NCBI RefSeq assembly: GCF_900109035.1
Contig: NZ_FNYD01000003.1
Location: 186,001-250,000, forward strand
Length of the DNA: 64,000 nucleotides
Source of the DNA: Cribrihabitans marinus
Lineage (GTDB): Bacteria; Pseudomonadota; Alphaproteobacteria; Rhodobacterales; Rhodobacteraceae
Direction of reading: 5' to 3'
Below, in pieces: positions 44,529-54,155 of the stretch. Both the position numbers and the translations under genes were made by a program. Within the stretch, counting starts at the first letter, position 1. Each line of letters opens with the position of its first letter. The notes beneath the pieces are model-generated. The model searched no databases, was not told where the DNA came from, and saw only the letters and a program-made list of their open reading frames with translations.

Positions 44529-45019
44529 CCCAGCAGCCCGTGGCTCACGCCGGCCAGCACAACGACGCCAACCGCCGCCATGATGCCGGCGATCACGTCA
44601 TCCATCATCACCCCGGTCGCGCCCTTCTGCCGGTCGGCCCAGCCCACCGGCCCGACCTTCCACATGTCGAAGATGCGGAACAGGACGAAGGCCACGATCC
44701 AGCCCGGCCACAGCGCCAGGATGTCGATGTCATTGGCCCAGGCCGGGTAGGAGACCGCCCAGAGCGCGGTGAACTGGCCGGCCACCTCATCCATCACGAA
44801 TTCGCGCGGGTCCATGTCCTCGCGGTCGCGGGTCATCGCCTCGGCGGCCCAGGTCCCGATGACAAGGGCCAGCACGGTCGCCAGCGCCAGCAGCAGGAAA
44901 CCGCCCAGCTCGTGCAGCGCCCAGGCCATGGGCAGCGCCGCCAGCGACCCCCAGGTGCCGGGGGCAGGGCGCAGATAGCCGATGCCGCCCAGCGTGCCGA
45001 TGAATTGCGCCAGCCTCAT
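44522..45019 (-). CDS. pgpA: phosphatidylglycerophosphatase A
   Basis: The 165-residue inner-membrane phosphatase makes phosphatidylglycerol. It has the N-terminal [18 protein letters not shown] motif, the acidic [13 protein letters not shown] motif (about residues 72-84), and three to four hydrophobic helices. It overlaps ispDF by four bases upstream and pncC by seven bases downstream, so the three are one translationally coupled unit. Confidence 0.95.
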   Translation of the reverse strand: MRLAQFIGTLGGIGYLRPAPGTWGSLAALPMAWALHELGGFLLLALATVLALVIGTWAAEAMTRDREDMDPREFVMDEVAGQFTALWAVSYPAWANDIDILALWPGWIVAFVLFRIFDMWKVGPVGWADRQKGATGVMMDDVIAGIMAAVGVVVLAGVSHGLLGW

Positions 45020-46149
45020 GCCGCCACCAGGCAGGCGGTCGCCAGCGCGGCGATGCCCTCCTCGCGGCCGGTGAAGCCCAGCCGTTCCGACGTCGTGGCC
45101 TTGACCGAGATGCGGTCGCCCGGCAGGTCCAGGATCCGCGCCATCTCGGCCTGCATCGCGGCGGCATGGGGGCCGACCCTGGGCTGTTCGCAGACCAGCG
45201 TGCAATCCACGTTCGAGATGCGGAACCCGCGCGCCGCGCTCAGCTCGGCGGCGTGGCGCAGGAAAACCTCGCTGGCCGCGCCCTTCCATTGCGGATCCGA
45301 GGGCGGGAAGTGCCGGCCGATATCGCCCTCGGCCAATGCGCCATAGATTGCGTCGGTGACAGCGTGCAGGCCGACATCGGCGTCGGAATGGCCATTGAGC
45401 CCCCGTCCGTGCGGCACTCGAACCCCGCAGAGCATCACGTAGTCGCCCGGCCCGAAACGGTGCACGTCATATCCATTACCTAGCCTGATATCCATGTCTC
45501 CCCGCAGGATGCGTTCGGCGCGGGCGAAATCCCCGGGCCGCGTGATCTTCAGATTGTCGGGATCGCCCGGCACGATGGCAACCTCGATGCCGGCGGCGCG
45601 GGCCACCTCGACGTCATCCGCGGCCCCGCCGGGATGTTCGGCATGGGCGGCCCGGATCGCGGCGAAGTGGAACCCCTGCGGGGTCTGCGCGGCAAAGAGC
45701 CCGGCGCGGTCCCGCGTGCCGCTTACCCGCCCGTCCGCGCCGGTCCAGAGCGCGTCGCTGACCTCCAGCCCGGGGGCCGCGGCCGCATGGGAGTCGAGCG
45801 CCTGCAGCACGTCGTCGATCAGCCGCGCGCCGACACAGGGGCGGGCCACGTCATGGATCAGCACCCGGTCGGGGGCAAGGGGCGCCAGCGCTTCGAGCCC
45901 GTTGCGGACGGATGCCGCGCGGGTCGGACCGCCCTCGGCAAGCAGGACGCCGCTGCCGGCAAACAGGTCGCGCGCCGCCGAGTCGCCGGCAGGCAGAACC
46001 AGAATCACATGATCGATAGCCGGATGCGCGAAGCGCGACAGCGTCCAGTCCGCGACGCGCCGCCCGGCCAGCATCCGCCACTGTTTCGGCACGCCCGCCC
46101 CGGCCCGGATACCCTGTCCGGCGGCAACGATAAGGGCGGCTGTGGTCAT
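45016..46149 (-). CDS. ispDF: bifunctional IspD/IspF isoprenoid enzyme
   Basis: The 377-residue fusion catalyses two non-consecutive steps of the MEP pathway. The N-terminal IspD part (about residues 1-215) has the CTP loop [17 protein letters not shown]. The C-terminal IspF part (from [15 protein letters not shown], about 222-377) has the metal ligands in GYDVHRF and [12 protein letters not shown]. The fused form is typical of alphaproteobacteria. Start 46149 ([13 protein letters not shown]) places the loop at the N-terminus. It is divergent from dusB. Confidence 0.97.
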   Translation of the reverse strand: MTTAALIVAAGQGIRAGAGVPKQWRMLAGRRVADWTLSRFAHPAIDHVILVLPAGDSAARDLFAGSGVLLAEGGPTRAASVRNGLEALAPLAPDRVLIHDVARPCVGARLIDDVLQALDSHAAAAPGLEVSDALWTGADGRVSGTRDRAGLFAAQTPQGFHFAAIRAAHAEHPGGAADDVEVARAAGIEVAIVPGDPDNLKITRPGDFARAERILRGDMDIRLGNGYDVHRFGPGDYVMLCGVRVPHGRGLNGHSDADVGLHAVTDAIYGALAEGDIGRHFPPSDPQWKGAASEVFLRHAAELSAARGFRISNVDCTLVCEQPRVGPHAAAMQAEMARILDLPGDRISVKATTSERLGFTGREEGIAALATACLVAA

Positions 46150-46232
46150 GCGGCGGTTCTCCGGGTTGCGCGCCCTCTGTTTATGGGGTGACGCGTGGCG
46201 AGGCAATTGCCCGTGGATACATGCCCAAAAAA

Positions 46233-46248
46233 TGGGCGCCGGCGCCCA
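46233..46248. promoter_or_regulatory. perfect 16-bp palindrome between ispDF and dusB
   Basis: TGGGCGCC/GGCGCCCA is a loop-less perfect palindrome, preceded on the plus strand by AAAAAA (46227-46232). It lies 84 bases upstream of ispDF and 85 bases upstream of the chosen dusB start, so it could be a shared operator. On the minus strand the palindrome is followed by a T run, which would also suit a hairpin terminator. Confidence 0.4.
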
Positions 46249-46332
46249 CATGGTCGCCAGATGGTCCCGATTTCGTTGAGCTTTGCCTGGGCTTTCGCTA
46301 CCAAGGGCGCAACTGCACAAGGATTAGGCAAG

Positions 46333-47316
46333 TTGACCCTGCGTCTGGCCGACAAGGAACTGACCCCGCCGGTGGTGCTGGCGCCGATGGCCGGAATCAC
46401 CGACCGGCCGTTTCGGGACGTCGTGATGCGCTTCGGCGCAGGGCTGGTGGTCTCGGAAATGGTGGCCAGCCAGGAGATGGTGCAATCCAAGCCCGGTGTC
46501 CGCGAACGCGCCGAGCTGAGCGCCGATGTCGAGAACACCGCCGTGCAGCTGGCCGGGCGCGAGGCGCACTGGATGGCCGAGGCGGCACGGCAGGTGGCCG
46601 ATCGCGGCGCGCGGGTGATCGACATCAACATGGGCTGTCCGGCCAAGAAGGTCACCAACGGTCTGTCCGGCTCGGCGCTGCTCAAGACACCGGATCACGC
46701 GCTGCGGCTGATCGAGGCGGTGGTGGGCGCGGTGGATGTGCCGGTCACGCTGAAAACCCGGCTGGGCTGGGACGACACGCTGCTGAACGCGCCCGGCGTG
46801 GCGCGGCGGGCCGAGGCCGCCGGGGTGCGGATGGTCACGATCCACGGGCGCACCCGCTGCCAGTTCTACAAGGGCCGGGCCGACTGGGCCGCGATCCGCG
46901 CCGTCAAGGCGGCGGTGGCGGTTCCGGTGATCGCCAATGGTGACATCACGTCCGAAGCGGCCGCCGCAACGGCTCTGGCACAATCCGGCGCCGATGGCGT
47001 GATGGTCGGGCGCGGCGCGCAGGGGCGGCCCTGGTTGCCAGCGCAGATCGCCCACACGCTGTTCGGCACGCCGGCGCCGGTTGTCCCGCAGGGCGCCGCG
47101 CTGGTGGACCTGGTGGGCGCGCATTACCAGGCCATGCTGTCCTTCTACGGGGCCGAGCTGGGCCTGCGCGTCGCGCGCAAGCATCTGGGCTGGTACATGG
47201 ACGAGGCCGGAACCGGCGCGGAGTTGCGCCGCGCGGTCCTCACCGCCAGGGATCCGGCCCGGGTCATGGCGCTGCTGGAGCCGGCGCTGAGCGGCCCGGA
47301 CGCCGCGGCGGCATGA
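46333..47316 (+). CDS. dusB: tRNA-dihydrouridine synthase (NifR3 type)
   Basis: The roughly 327-residue flavoenzyme reduces uridine to dihydrouridine in tRNA. The PPVVLAPMAGITDRPFR FMN block, the catalytic cysteine in INMGCPAKKVTNG, and the GVMVGRGAQGRPWL motif are all present. A TTG at 46333 (LTLRLADKEL) is favoured because family members start there and AAGGA lies upstream. In-frame ATGs at 46195 and 46261 would add unlikely N-termini. The gene is the classic nifR3 of Rhodobacter, overlapping ntrB by four bases. Confidence 0.93.
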   Translation: MTLRLADKELTPPVVLAPMAGITDRPFRDVVMRFGAGLVVSEMVASQEMVQSKPGVRERAELSADVENTAVQLAGREAHWMAEAARQVADRGARVIDINMGCPAKKVTNGLSGSALLKTPDHALRLIEAVVGAVDVPVTLKTRLGWDDTLLNAPGVARRAEAAGVRMVTIHGRTRCQFYKGRADWAAIRAVKAAVAVPVIANGDITSEAAAATALAQSGADGVMVGRGAQGRPWLPAQIAHTLFGTPAPVVPQGAALVDLVGAHYQAMLSFYGAELGLRVARKHLGWYMDEAGTGAELRRAVLTARDPARVMALLEPALSGPDAAAA

Positions 47317-48395
47317 GCGCGGAGGACGCCATCTGGGCCTCGCTGCCGGTGCCCGCCTTCCTGATCGACGCCTCCGACCGGGTGGCTGACGTGAACTCCG
47401 CCGCAGAGGGGTTCCTGAACGCCTCGCGCCGGTCGGTTGCCGGCAGCCCGGTCTGGGATCTGCTGGCGGTGGACGGTCCCATCGAGGAGGCGTTCGCCCG
47501 CTCGCGCGCAAACGGTACGCCGCTTTTCGTCAACGATATCGACGTGGGCTCGGGCAACCGGGCGCCGCTGCAATGCGGGATCCAGATCGCACCGGTGCAG
47601 GGGGCGCCCGACCGCATGATCATGCTGATCACCCCGCGCGAGCTGGCCGGTCGCATGACCCAGAGCCACACTGTCAAGTCGGCCGCGCAATCGGCCATCG
47701 GCATGGCCGAGATGCTGGCGCACGAAATCAAGAACCCGCTGGCCGGGATCACCGGCGCCGCGCAGCTTCTAAGCATGAACCTTGCGCCGGAAGACCTTGA
47801 ACTTACGGATCTTATCGTCACCGAGAGTCGCCGAATCGTGAAGCTGCTGGAGCAGGTCGAGCAGTTCGGGAACCTGTCGCCGCCCGACCGAAGGCCGGTC
47901 AATATCCATGACGTCCTGGACCGCGCCCGGCGCTCGGCGCTGCTGGGGTTCGGGGCGCATATGACCATCGTCGAGGATTACGACCCCTCGCTGCCGCTGG
48001 CGCTGGGCGATCCGGACCAGCTGTTGCAGGTGGTCCTGAATCTGTTGAAGAACGCCTCGGAAGCGGCTGATGAAAAAGGTGGAACCATCCGTCTGCACAC
48101 CTATTTCGAACATTCCTTCCGGCTGCGCCGGAGCGACGGGTCGGGGCATTCCCTGCCGTTGCAGATCGAGATCGTGGATGACGGGCCGGGCCTGCCGGAC
48201 GAGATCCGCGGCGACATCTTCGACCCGTTCGTGTCGGGGCGCGAGAATGGCACCGGCCTGGGCCTGGCGCTGGTCAGCAAGATCCTGTCCGACCATGACG
48301 GCTGGATCTCTGTCGACTCGGTGCCCGGGCGAACGACCTTCCGGCTGTCGCTGCCGCGCGCGCCGCATGACTTTCCGCAAGAGGAGACTCCCTGA
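47313..48395 (+). CDS. ntrB: nitrogen regulation sensor kinase NtrB
   Basis: The 360-residue soluble kinase/phosphatase has an N-terminal PAS domain (about residues 5-110), the phosphorylated His137 in [12 protein letters not shown], and a HATPase domain (about 220-355) with [23 protein letters not shown] and GTGLGLALV boxes. It phosphorylates NtrC under nitrogen limitation, under PII control. It overlaps dusB by four bases and ntrC by one base. Confidence 0.96.
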   Translation: MSAEDAIWASLPVPAFLIDASDRVADVNSAAEGFLNASRRSVAGSPVWDLLAVDGPIEEAFARSRANGTPLFVNDIDVGSGNRAPLQCGIQIAPVQGAPDRMIMLITPRELAGRMTQSHTVKSAAQSAIGMAEMLAHEIKNPLAGITGAAQLLSMNLAPEDLELTDLIVTESRRIVKLLEQVEQFGNLSPPDRRPVNIHDVLDRARRSALLGFGAHMTIVEDYDPSLPLALGDPDQLLQVVLNLLKNASEAADEKGGTIRLHTYFEHSFRLRRSDGSGHSLPLQIEIVDDGPGLPDEIRGDIFDPFVSGRENGTGLGLALVSKILSDHDGWISVDSVPGRTTFRLSLPRAPHDFPQEETP

Positions 48396-49762
48396 TGGAT
48401 GGCACCGTCCTTGTTGCCGATGACGACCGCACGATCCGCACGGTCCTGACCCAGGCGCTGACCCGGGCGGGCTGCAAGGTGCATGCCACCAGTTCGCTGA
48501 CCACGCTGATGCGCTGGGTGGGCGAGGGCAAGGGCGATGTGGTGATCTCGGACGTGGTGATGCCGGACGGGAACGGGCTAGAGATGCTGCCCAAGATCGC
48601 CCAGGACCGCCCCGGGCTGCCGGTCATCGTGATTTCGGCGCAGAACACCATCATGACCGCGATCCAGGCCGCCGAGGCCGAGGCCTATGACTACCTGCCC
48701 AAGCCCTTCGACCTGCCCGACCTGATGAAGCGCACGTCGCGGGCGCTGTCGCAGCGTCAGCGCAGCCAGCCGGCGCCCGAGCGTGACGAGACCGAGCGCC
48801 CCGAGGATCTGCCGCTGGTCGGGCGGACACCGGTGATGCAGGCGCTCTACCGGGTGGTGGCGAAGGTGATGAACACCGATATCGCGGTGCTGGTCTCGGG
48901 TGAAAGTGGCACGGGCAAGTCCCTGATCGCGCGGGCAATTCACGACTTCTCTGACCGGCGCACCCTGCCGTTCGTGACGGTGACTGCGGCCGACCTGCAG
49001 GATATCGAGGGGCCGGCACGGGTGCTGGCACGGGTCAAGGGCGGGACGCTGCTGATCGAGGAGGTCCCGGACATCGACGACGAGATCCAGGCGCGGATCG
49101 TGCGCATGATGGACGCGCCCGGCGATCACGTCCCGCGATTCATGGCCACCAGCCAGACAGATCTCGCCGCGGCGATGGAGGACGGGCGGGTGCGCCAGGA
49201 TCTCTACTACCGGCTCTGCGGGGCGATCCTGCACGTGCCCGGCCTGCGCGAACGGGTCGATGACATCCCGCTGCTGGCCGAACATTTCCTGACCCGCGCC
49301 GAGCGTGAGGGCGGCCCGAAGAGATGGCTGGGCAAGGAGGCGACGGAACTGGTGCGCCGCTATTCCTGGCCGGGCAACGTGCGGCAGCTGGAAAACGCGA
49401 TGCGCGGTCTGTCCCTGACCAGCCGCGCCGAAGAAATCACGCGCGCCGAGGTCGAGGCTGTGCTTGGAAGCCAGCCGGCGGTGGAGCCGGCCCTGGGGGA
49501 AAGCGATACCGAAAAGCTCTCGGCCAGTGTCGCGCGGCATCTGCGACGCTATTTCGACCTGCATGGCAACATGCTGCCGTCGCCGGGCCTCTATCAGCGA
49601 ATCCTGCGCGAGGTCGAGGCGCCGCTGATCGAAATCGCGCTGGATGCAACCGGCGGAAATCAGGCGAAATGCGCCGATCTGCTGGGCATCAACCGCAATA
49701 CGCTGCGCAAAAAGATCACCGATCTGGATATAGAGGTTACACGACGCCGCAAACTGATGTAA
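48395..49762 (+). CDS. ntrC: nitrogen regulation response regulator NtrC lacking the GAFTGA loop
   Basis: The 455-residue regulator has a receiver domain (phospho-acceptor Asp53 in [11 protein letters not shown]), an AAA+ domain with Walker A GESGTGKS (169-176), and a Fis-type HTH near the C-terminus ([20 protein letters not shown]). The GAFTGA loop that touches sigma-54 should lie between about residues 200 and 217 but is missing; the sequence runs from [12 protein letters not shown] straight to KGGTLL. Walker B reads GGTLLIEEV, with Glu where Asp is usual. Rhodobacter capsulatus NtrC also lacks this loop and activates sigma-70 promoters, so the same mode is expected here. Confidence 0.96.
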   Translation: MDGTVLVADDDRTIRTVLTQALTRAGCKVHATSSLTTLMRWVGEGKGDVVISDVVMPDGNGLEMLPKIAQDRPGLPVIVISAQNTIMTAIQAAEAEAYDYLPKPFDLPDLMKRTSRALSQRQRSQPAPERDETERPEDLPLVGRTPVMQALYRVVAKVMNTDIAVLVSGESGTGKSLIARAIHDFSDRRTLPFVTVTAADLQDIEGPARVLARVKGGTLLIEEVPDIDDEIQARIVRMMDAPGDHVPRFMATSQTDLAAAMEDGRVRQDLYYRLCGAILHVPGLRERVDDIPLLAEHFLTRAEREGGPKRWLGKEATELVRRYSWPGNVRQLENAMRGLSLTSRAEEITRAEVEAVLGSQPAVEPALGESDTEKLSASVARHLRRYFDLHGNMLPSPGLYQRILREVEAPLIEIALDATGGNQAKCADLLGINRNTLRKKITDLDIEVTRRRKLM

Positions 49763-49861
49763 TATCGCCACACAAGTCGCGGCATCCGGGCTTTCTCCGG
49801 GGAACGATCACGACATATGGCGGTTTGCCGCGCGGGCGGCACATCAGGATGAGGAGAGCAG

Positions 49862-52126
49862 GTGGCAACCTGGTCACAGAGGCGGCGGATCCTGGGATTC
49901 AGCCAGTGGCGCAAGACGCGGAGGGCCCGAACCATCGGGACCCTGGGTCTTGTTGTCCTCGGCCCGATCCTGACTCTGGCGACCTATCTGGTCTTCGGTC
50001 CCTTCAACCTTGGCGCATCCGCCCCGGCCCTGCGGCTGATCCTGCTGGCCGACCTGGTCTATGTCCTGGTCCTGGCCGCGCTGGTCCTTGGGCAGGTGGG
50101 CCGGCTGATCGCGGCGCGGCGCGCCAAGTCGGCGGGCTCGCGACTGCACCTGCGGCTGATCGGCGTGTTCACGTCGCTGGCGCTGATGCCCACGGTGACG
50201 GTGGCCATTTTCGCCGGGCTGACGGTGAATATCGGGCTCGAGGGCTGGTTCTCGGACCGGGTGCGGCAGGTGGTCGGCAGTTCGCTCTCGGCGGCCGAGG
50301 CCTATGAGTTCGAGCATCGGCGCGACCTTCGCCAGGACGCGGTGGCTCTGGCGCGGTACCTGGATCAGGCCAGAAACGCCAATTTCTTCATAAGCGACGC
50401 AGAGTTGCGCGAACTTCTTTCGGCGGGTCAGGGGCAGATCCAGCGCGGGTTGCGCGAGGCCTATGTGGTCGACGGCACCGGAGAGATCCGGGCCCGCGGG
50501 GACCGGTCGTATCTGTTCGATTTCGAGCGGCCGTCGCCGGCCCAGATAAAGGAGGCCGGTGGGCAGCAGGCCCTGATCATCAAGGACTGGGACAATAACG
50601 AGTTTCGCGCGCTGGTGCCGCTGCAGGCCTATGTCGACCGGTATCTCTATGTCAGCCGCGACGTGGACGGCGCGCTGCTCAACCTGCTCGACGACACCAA
50701 GGAAACCGCGCATCTCTACCAGCAGCTCGAGCAGGAGCGCGGCCGGGTCCTGTTCGAATTCGGGCTGCTTTATCTGGGCTTCGCGATGATCCTGATCCTG
50801 GCCGCGGTCTGGCTGGGCCTGTGGTTCGCCGAGCGGCTCTCGCGCCCGATCGGGCGGCTGGCCACCGCAGCGCAGCGCGTGGGCGGCGGCGACCTGGGCG
50901 TGCAGGTGCCCGAGGAGAAGGGCGACGACGAGATCGCCATGATGGGGCGCTACTTCAACCAGATGACGCGACAGCTGAAGGGCCAGCGCGACACCCTGTT
51001 GCAGAACACGCGGCAGATCGAGCGGCGGCGGCGGCTGTTCGATTCGGTGCTCAGCTCGGTCACATCCGGGGTTGTCGGCCTCAATCCCGACGGGCGCGTG
51101 ACCTTCGTGAACCGCTCGGCCGAGCGCCTGCTGGACTGGTCCGGCGACGAGCAGAGCCTGGCCCTGGGCATCGCGGTTCCGGAATTCCTGCCGCTTTTCG
51201 AGGCGCTCAGCACCGGGCCGGCCGAAACCGTCCAGGGCGAGGTCAAGGTGACGCGCAAGGGCAAGTTCGAGAACCTGCTGGTTCGCATGGCGACCCGGCG
51301 CGGCGAGGATGGCAACCTCGAGGGCTACGTGGTCGCCTTCGACGACGTGACCGACCTGGTCAGCGCGCAGCGCATGGCGGCATGGGGCGACGTGGCGCGG
51401 CGGATCGCGCATGAGATCAAGAACCCGCTGACGCCCATTCAACTGAGCGCTGAACGCATCAAGCGCAAGTTCTCGCGCAAGCTGGATGAGGGCGATGCCG
51501 CACAGCTGGATTCCATGACCGACGTGATCGTGCGCCAGACCACCGACCTGCGCCGCATCGTCGACGAGTTCTCGAAATTCGCGCGGATGCCCGAACCCGA
51601 GCGGCGCGAGGAGGATCTGACGCGGATCCTGCGCGACACGGTGCTGTTGCAGCAGTCCGGGCAGCCGGACGTCAAGGTCGCCGCGCGCATCCCCGATCAT
51701 CCGGTCATGGCCGAGGTGGACGCGACGATGCTGGGACAGGCCCTGACCAACCTGGTCAAGAACGCTGGGGAAGCCATTGAAACACTTAAACAAAAGGGTG
51801 CACCAGGCAATTTGAAGCCAGAGATCCGGGTCGAACTGCACGAAGTCTCCGAGGGCATGATGATCACCATCGCCGACAATGGCGTCGGGCTGCCCGAGGA
51901 TCGTTCGCGGCTGTTCGAACCCTACGTGACGACGCGCGACGCGGGCACCGGGCTGGGCCTGCCGATCGTGAAAAAGATCATCGAGGAACACGGCGGCAGC
52001 CTCAGCCTGGAGGATGCGCCGGTATTTGACGGGCAGGACCATTTCGGCGCCATGGCCGTGATCCGTCTGCCGGGGCCGGACCCGGCACATAACACGGCGC
52101 CGGATTTACAGGCGACGGGAACATAG
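49862..52126 (+). CDS. ntrY: membrane sensor kinase NtrY
   Basis: The 754-residue kinase has three to four N-terminal membrane helices (about residues 20-125 and around 305), a periplasmic sensor loop, and a HAMP domain (RLSRPIGRLATAAQRVGGGD). A PAS domain follows (about 390-510), then the phosphorylated histidine near residue 517 in [15 protein letters not shown] and a HATPase domain with NLVKNAGEAIE, DNGVGLPED and GTGLGLPIVKKII. The start is GTG at 49862 after GAGGAGAG. It pairs with NtrX, a system linked to nitrogen, redox and envelope control in alphaproteobacteria. It lies 100 bases after ntrC. Confidence 0.96.
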   Translation: MATWSQRRRILGFSQWRKTRRARTIGTLGLVVLGPILTLATYLVFGPFNLGASAPALRLILLADLVYVLVLAALVLGQVGRLIAARRAKSAGSRLHLRLIGVFTSLALMPTVTVAIFAGLTVNIGLEGWFSDRVRQVVGSSLSAAEAYEFEHRRDLRQDAVALARYLDQARNANFFISDAELRELLSAGQGQIQRGLREAYVVDGTGEIRARGDRSYLFDFERPSPAQIKEAGGQQALIIKDWDNNEFRALVPLQAYVDRYLYVSRDVDGALLNLLDDTKETAHLYQQLEQERGRVLFEFGLLYLGFAMILILAAVWLGLWFAERLSRPIGRLATAAQRVGGGDLGVQVPEEKGDDEIAMMGRYFNQMTRQLKGQRDTLLQNTRQIERRRRLFDSVLSSVTSGVVGLNPDGRVTFVNRSAERLLDWSGDEQSLALGIAVPEFLPLFEALSTGPAETVQGEVKVTRKGKFENLLVRMATRRGEDGNLEGYVVAFDDVTDLVSAQRMAAWGDVARRIAHEIKNPLTPIQLSAERIKRKFSRKLDEGDAAQLDSMTDVIVRQTTDLRRIVDEFSKFARMPEPERREEDLTRILRDTVLLQQSGQPDVKVAARIPDHPVMAEVDATMLGQALTNLVKNAGEAIETLKQKGAPGNLKPEIRVELHEVSEGMMITIADNGVGLPEDRSRLFEPYVTTRDAGTGLGLPIVKKIIEEHGGSLSLEDAPVFDGQDHFGAMAVIRLPGPDPAHNTAPDLQATGT

Positions 52127-52146
52127 GCGAAAGCAGGGCAAATGAT

Positions 52147-53559
52147 ATGAGCGACATTCTGATTGTAGACGACGAGCGCGACATTCGCGAACTGGTGTCG
52201 GACATCCTGGAGGACGAGGGCTATACCACGCGGCTTGCGGGCACCTCGGACGAGTGCATGGCGGCGATCAACGCCGAACCGCCGGGCCTGCTGGTGCTGG
52301 ACATCTGGCTCAAGGACAGCCGGATGGACGGCATCGACATCCTCAAGACGGTCAAGCGCGACAACCCCGACGTGCCGGTGGTGATCATCTCGGGCCACGG
52401 CAATATCGAGATCGCGGTCGCCGCGATCAAGCAGGGCGCCTATGACTTCATCGAGAAGCCGTTCAACATCGACCAGCTGATGGTGGTGATCCGGCGCGCT
52501 ATGGAGACCTCGCGCCTGCGCCGCGAGAACAGCGCGCTCAAGCGCCGCGAAGTGACCAGCGCCGAGATGATCGGAGAGTCGGCGGCGTTTAGGGCGATGG
52601 TCGGCCAGCTCGACAAGGTGACGAAATCGAACGGGCGCGTGATGCTGACCGGCCCGGCAGGTGCCGGCAAGGAAATCGCCGCGCGGTATATCCATGCCCA
52701 TTCCAATCGGGCCAACGGCCCCTTCGTCACGGTGAACTGCGCCGGGATGGAGCCCGAGCGGATGGAAGAGGTGCTGTTCGGCCGCGAAACGCCCGAGCGC
52801 GGGGTCGAATCCGGGCTGCTGGAAGAGGCGCATGGCGGGGTGGTCTATTTCGACGAGGTGGCCGACATGCCGCCGGGCACACAGTCCAAGATCCTGCGGG
52901 TGCTGGTGGACCAGCAGTTCCAGCGGGTCGGCGGCGGCGACAAGGTGCGCGTCGACCTGCGGGTGATCTCCTCCACCAACCGCGACCTCGAGGCCGAGAT
53001 CCGCGCTGATCGGTTCCGACAGGAATTGTACCACCGACTGAACGTGGTGCCGATCACGGTGCCGTCGCTGGAGGAGCGGCGCGAGGACATTCCCCTGCTG
53101 GCCGAGCATTTCATTGACGCCTGCCACCGCAACCAGGGCCTGCCGCAGCGCACGCTCAGCGATGAGGCGGTGGCGCTCTTGCAGACGATGTCCTGGCCCG
53201 GCAACGTGCGCCAGCTCAAGAATCTGGTCGAGCGGGTGCTGATCCTGGGCGAGGGCAGCGGTTCGATCGAGGCCCGCGAACTGCCGGGCGAGACCGCGCG
53301 CGAGGCCGAGGAAGGGCGCGTTGTGCTGTCCGGCACCCTGGCGACCCTGCCGCTGCGCGAGGCGCGCGAGGCGTTCGAGCGGGAATACCTGCTGACGCAG
53401 ATCAACCGCTTCGGCGGCAATATCAGCCGCACCGCGTCTTTCGTGGGGATGGAGCGCAGCGCGCTGCACCGCAAGCTCAAGTCGCTGGGGGTGGTGACCA
53501 GCAACAAGGCCGGCGCGCGCGTGGCACATGTGGACGAGGCGGCCGAGGCGGCGGAATAG
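52147..53559 (+). CDS. ntrX: response regulator NtrX
   Basis: The 470-residue regulator has a receiver domain (Asp52 in LLVLDIWLKDS), an AAA+ domain with Walker A TGPAGAGKE and Walker B GGVVYFDEVADMP, and a Fis-type HTH (NISRTASFVGMERSALHRKLKSLG). Like other NtrX proteins it has no GAFTGA, so it does not act as a classic sigma-54 activator. It starts 20 bases after ntrY in the dusB-ntrBCYX run. Confidence 0.96.
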   Translation: MSDILIVDDERDIRELVSDILEDEGYTTRLAGTSDECMAAINAEPPGLLVLDIWLKDSRMDGIDILKTVKRDNPDVPVVIISGHGNIEIAVAAIKQGAYDFIEKPFNIDQLMVVIRRAMETSRLRRENSALKRREVTSAEMIGESAAFRAMVGQLDKVTKSNGRVMLTGPAGAGKEIAARYIHAHSNRANGPFVTVNCAGMEPERMEEVLFGRETPERGVESGLLEEAHGGVVYFDEVADMPPGTQSKILRVLVDQQFQRVGGGDKVRVDLRVISSTNRDLEAEIRADRFRQELYHRLNVVPITVPSLEERREDIPLLAEHFIDACHRNQGLPQRTLSDEAVALLQTMSWPGNVRQLKNLVERVLILGEGSGSIEARELPGETAREAEEGRVVLSGTLATLPLREAREAFEREYLLTQINRFGGNISRTASFVGMERSALHRKLKSLGVVTSNKAGARVAHVDEAAEAAE

Positions 53560-53564
53560 CGCGC

Positions 53565-54059
53565 TCAGCCGCCCTGGCTTGCAATGGGCGCGGTGACCGG
53601 GCTGATGATCCGGTAGCTGCCGTCCTCGTTGCGCAGGAAGCAGGAGGCAGGCGTCAGCCGGGGCAGGGTGGTCATGCGACCCAGCGGCACCTGCGACCGG
53701 ATGCCCTGGCTGCAGGGCGGCAGGCTGACCGGGCGATAGCCTTTTTCGGCCATGCAAAGCTCGGTCGCGCGGTCGCGCAGGCCGCGATTGGCGTCGACGG
53801 TATAGACCGGGCCCGAGTCCCAATAGCCGGGGCCTGTCCAGCAGCGCCCGTCACGGCAATAGCGTCCGCCCGGACGGTAGATCGGCGCGCCCTGCCGGAT
53901 CTGCGTGTTGACCGGCACATCCTTGAGCGCCGCCACCTCGCAGCGGGTCGTGTCGGCCTCGAGGCGGCTGACCTGGACCCCGGGCTTGTGGTAGATCGAC
54001 AGCGGCGCGCAGCCGGTCAGAACAAGGGCCGCGACAGGGATCCAGGCAAGCGTTTTCAT
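53565..54059 (-). CDS. putative lipoprotein
   Basis: The 164-residue protein has a lipoprotein signal peptide with lipobox VLTGC (Cys17). The mature part is rich in Gly, Tyr and Arg with several cysteines (TRCEVAALKD, GRYCRDGRCWTGPGYWD, TELCMAEKGY, PASCFLRNED), suggesting disulphides. I do not recognise a family. It lies on the opposite strand between ntrX and trkA, interrupting the otherwise plus-strand cluster; it is convergent with ntrX and divergent from trkA. Confidence 0.8.
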   Translation of the reverse strand: MKTLAWIPVAALVLTGCAPLSIYHKPGVQVSRLEADTTRCEVAALKDVPVNTQIRQGAPIYRPGGRYCRDGRCWTGPGYWDSGPVYTVDANRGLRDRATELCMAEKGYRPVSLPPCSQGIRSQVPLGRMTTLPRLTPASCFLRNEDGSYRIISPVTAPIASQGG

Positions 54060-54155
54060 GCGCTTAGAATGGCAAGTCCGGGCGGCCATGACAATTGAAT
54101 TGACCCGTCTGGGGGCTTCTGTCATTCAAAGGACCGGCAAGAAGAGGCCAGTTGC

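Noticed and set aside
49874-52090. A 738-codon minus-strand frame opposite ntrY
   Set aside because: It has no family signature, and its composition is what antisense of a GC-rich gene gives.
53565-54059. A transferred gene inserted into the ntr-trk cluster
   Set aside because: Its composition matches the neighbours and there are no flanking repeats; it is more simply a resident lipoprotein gene on the other strand.
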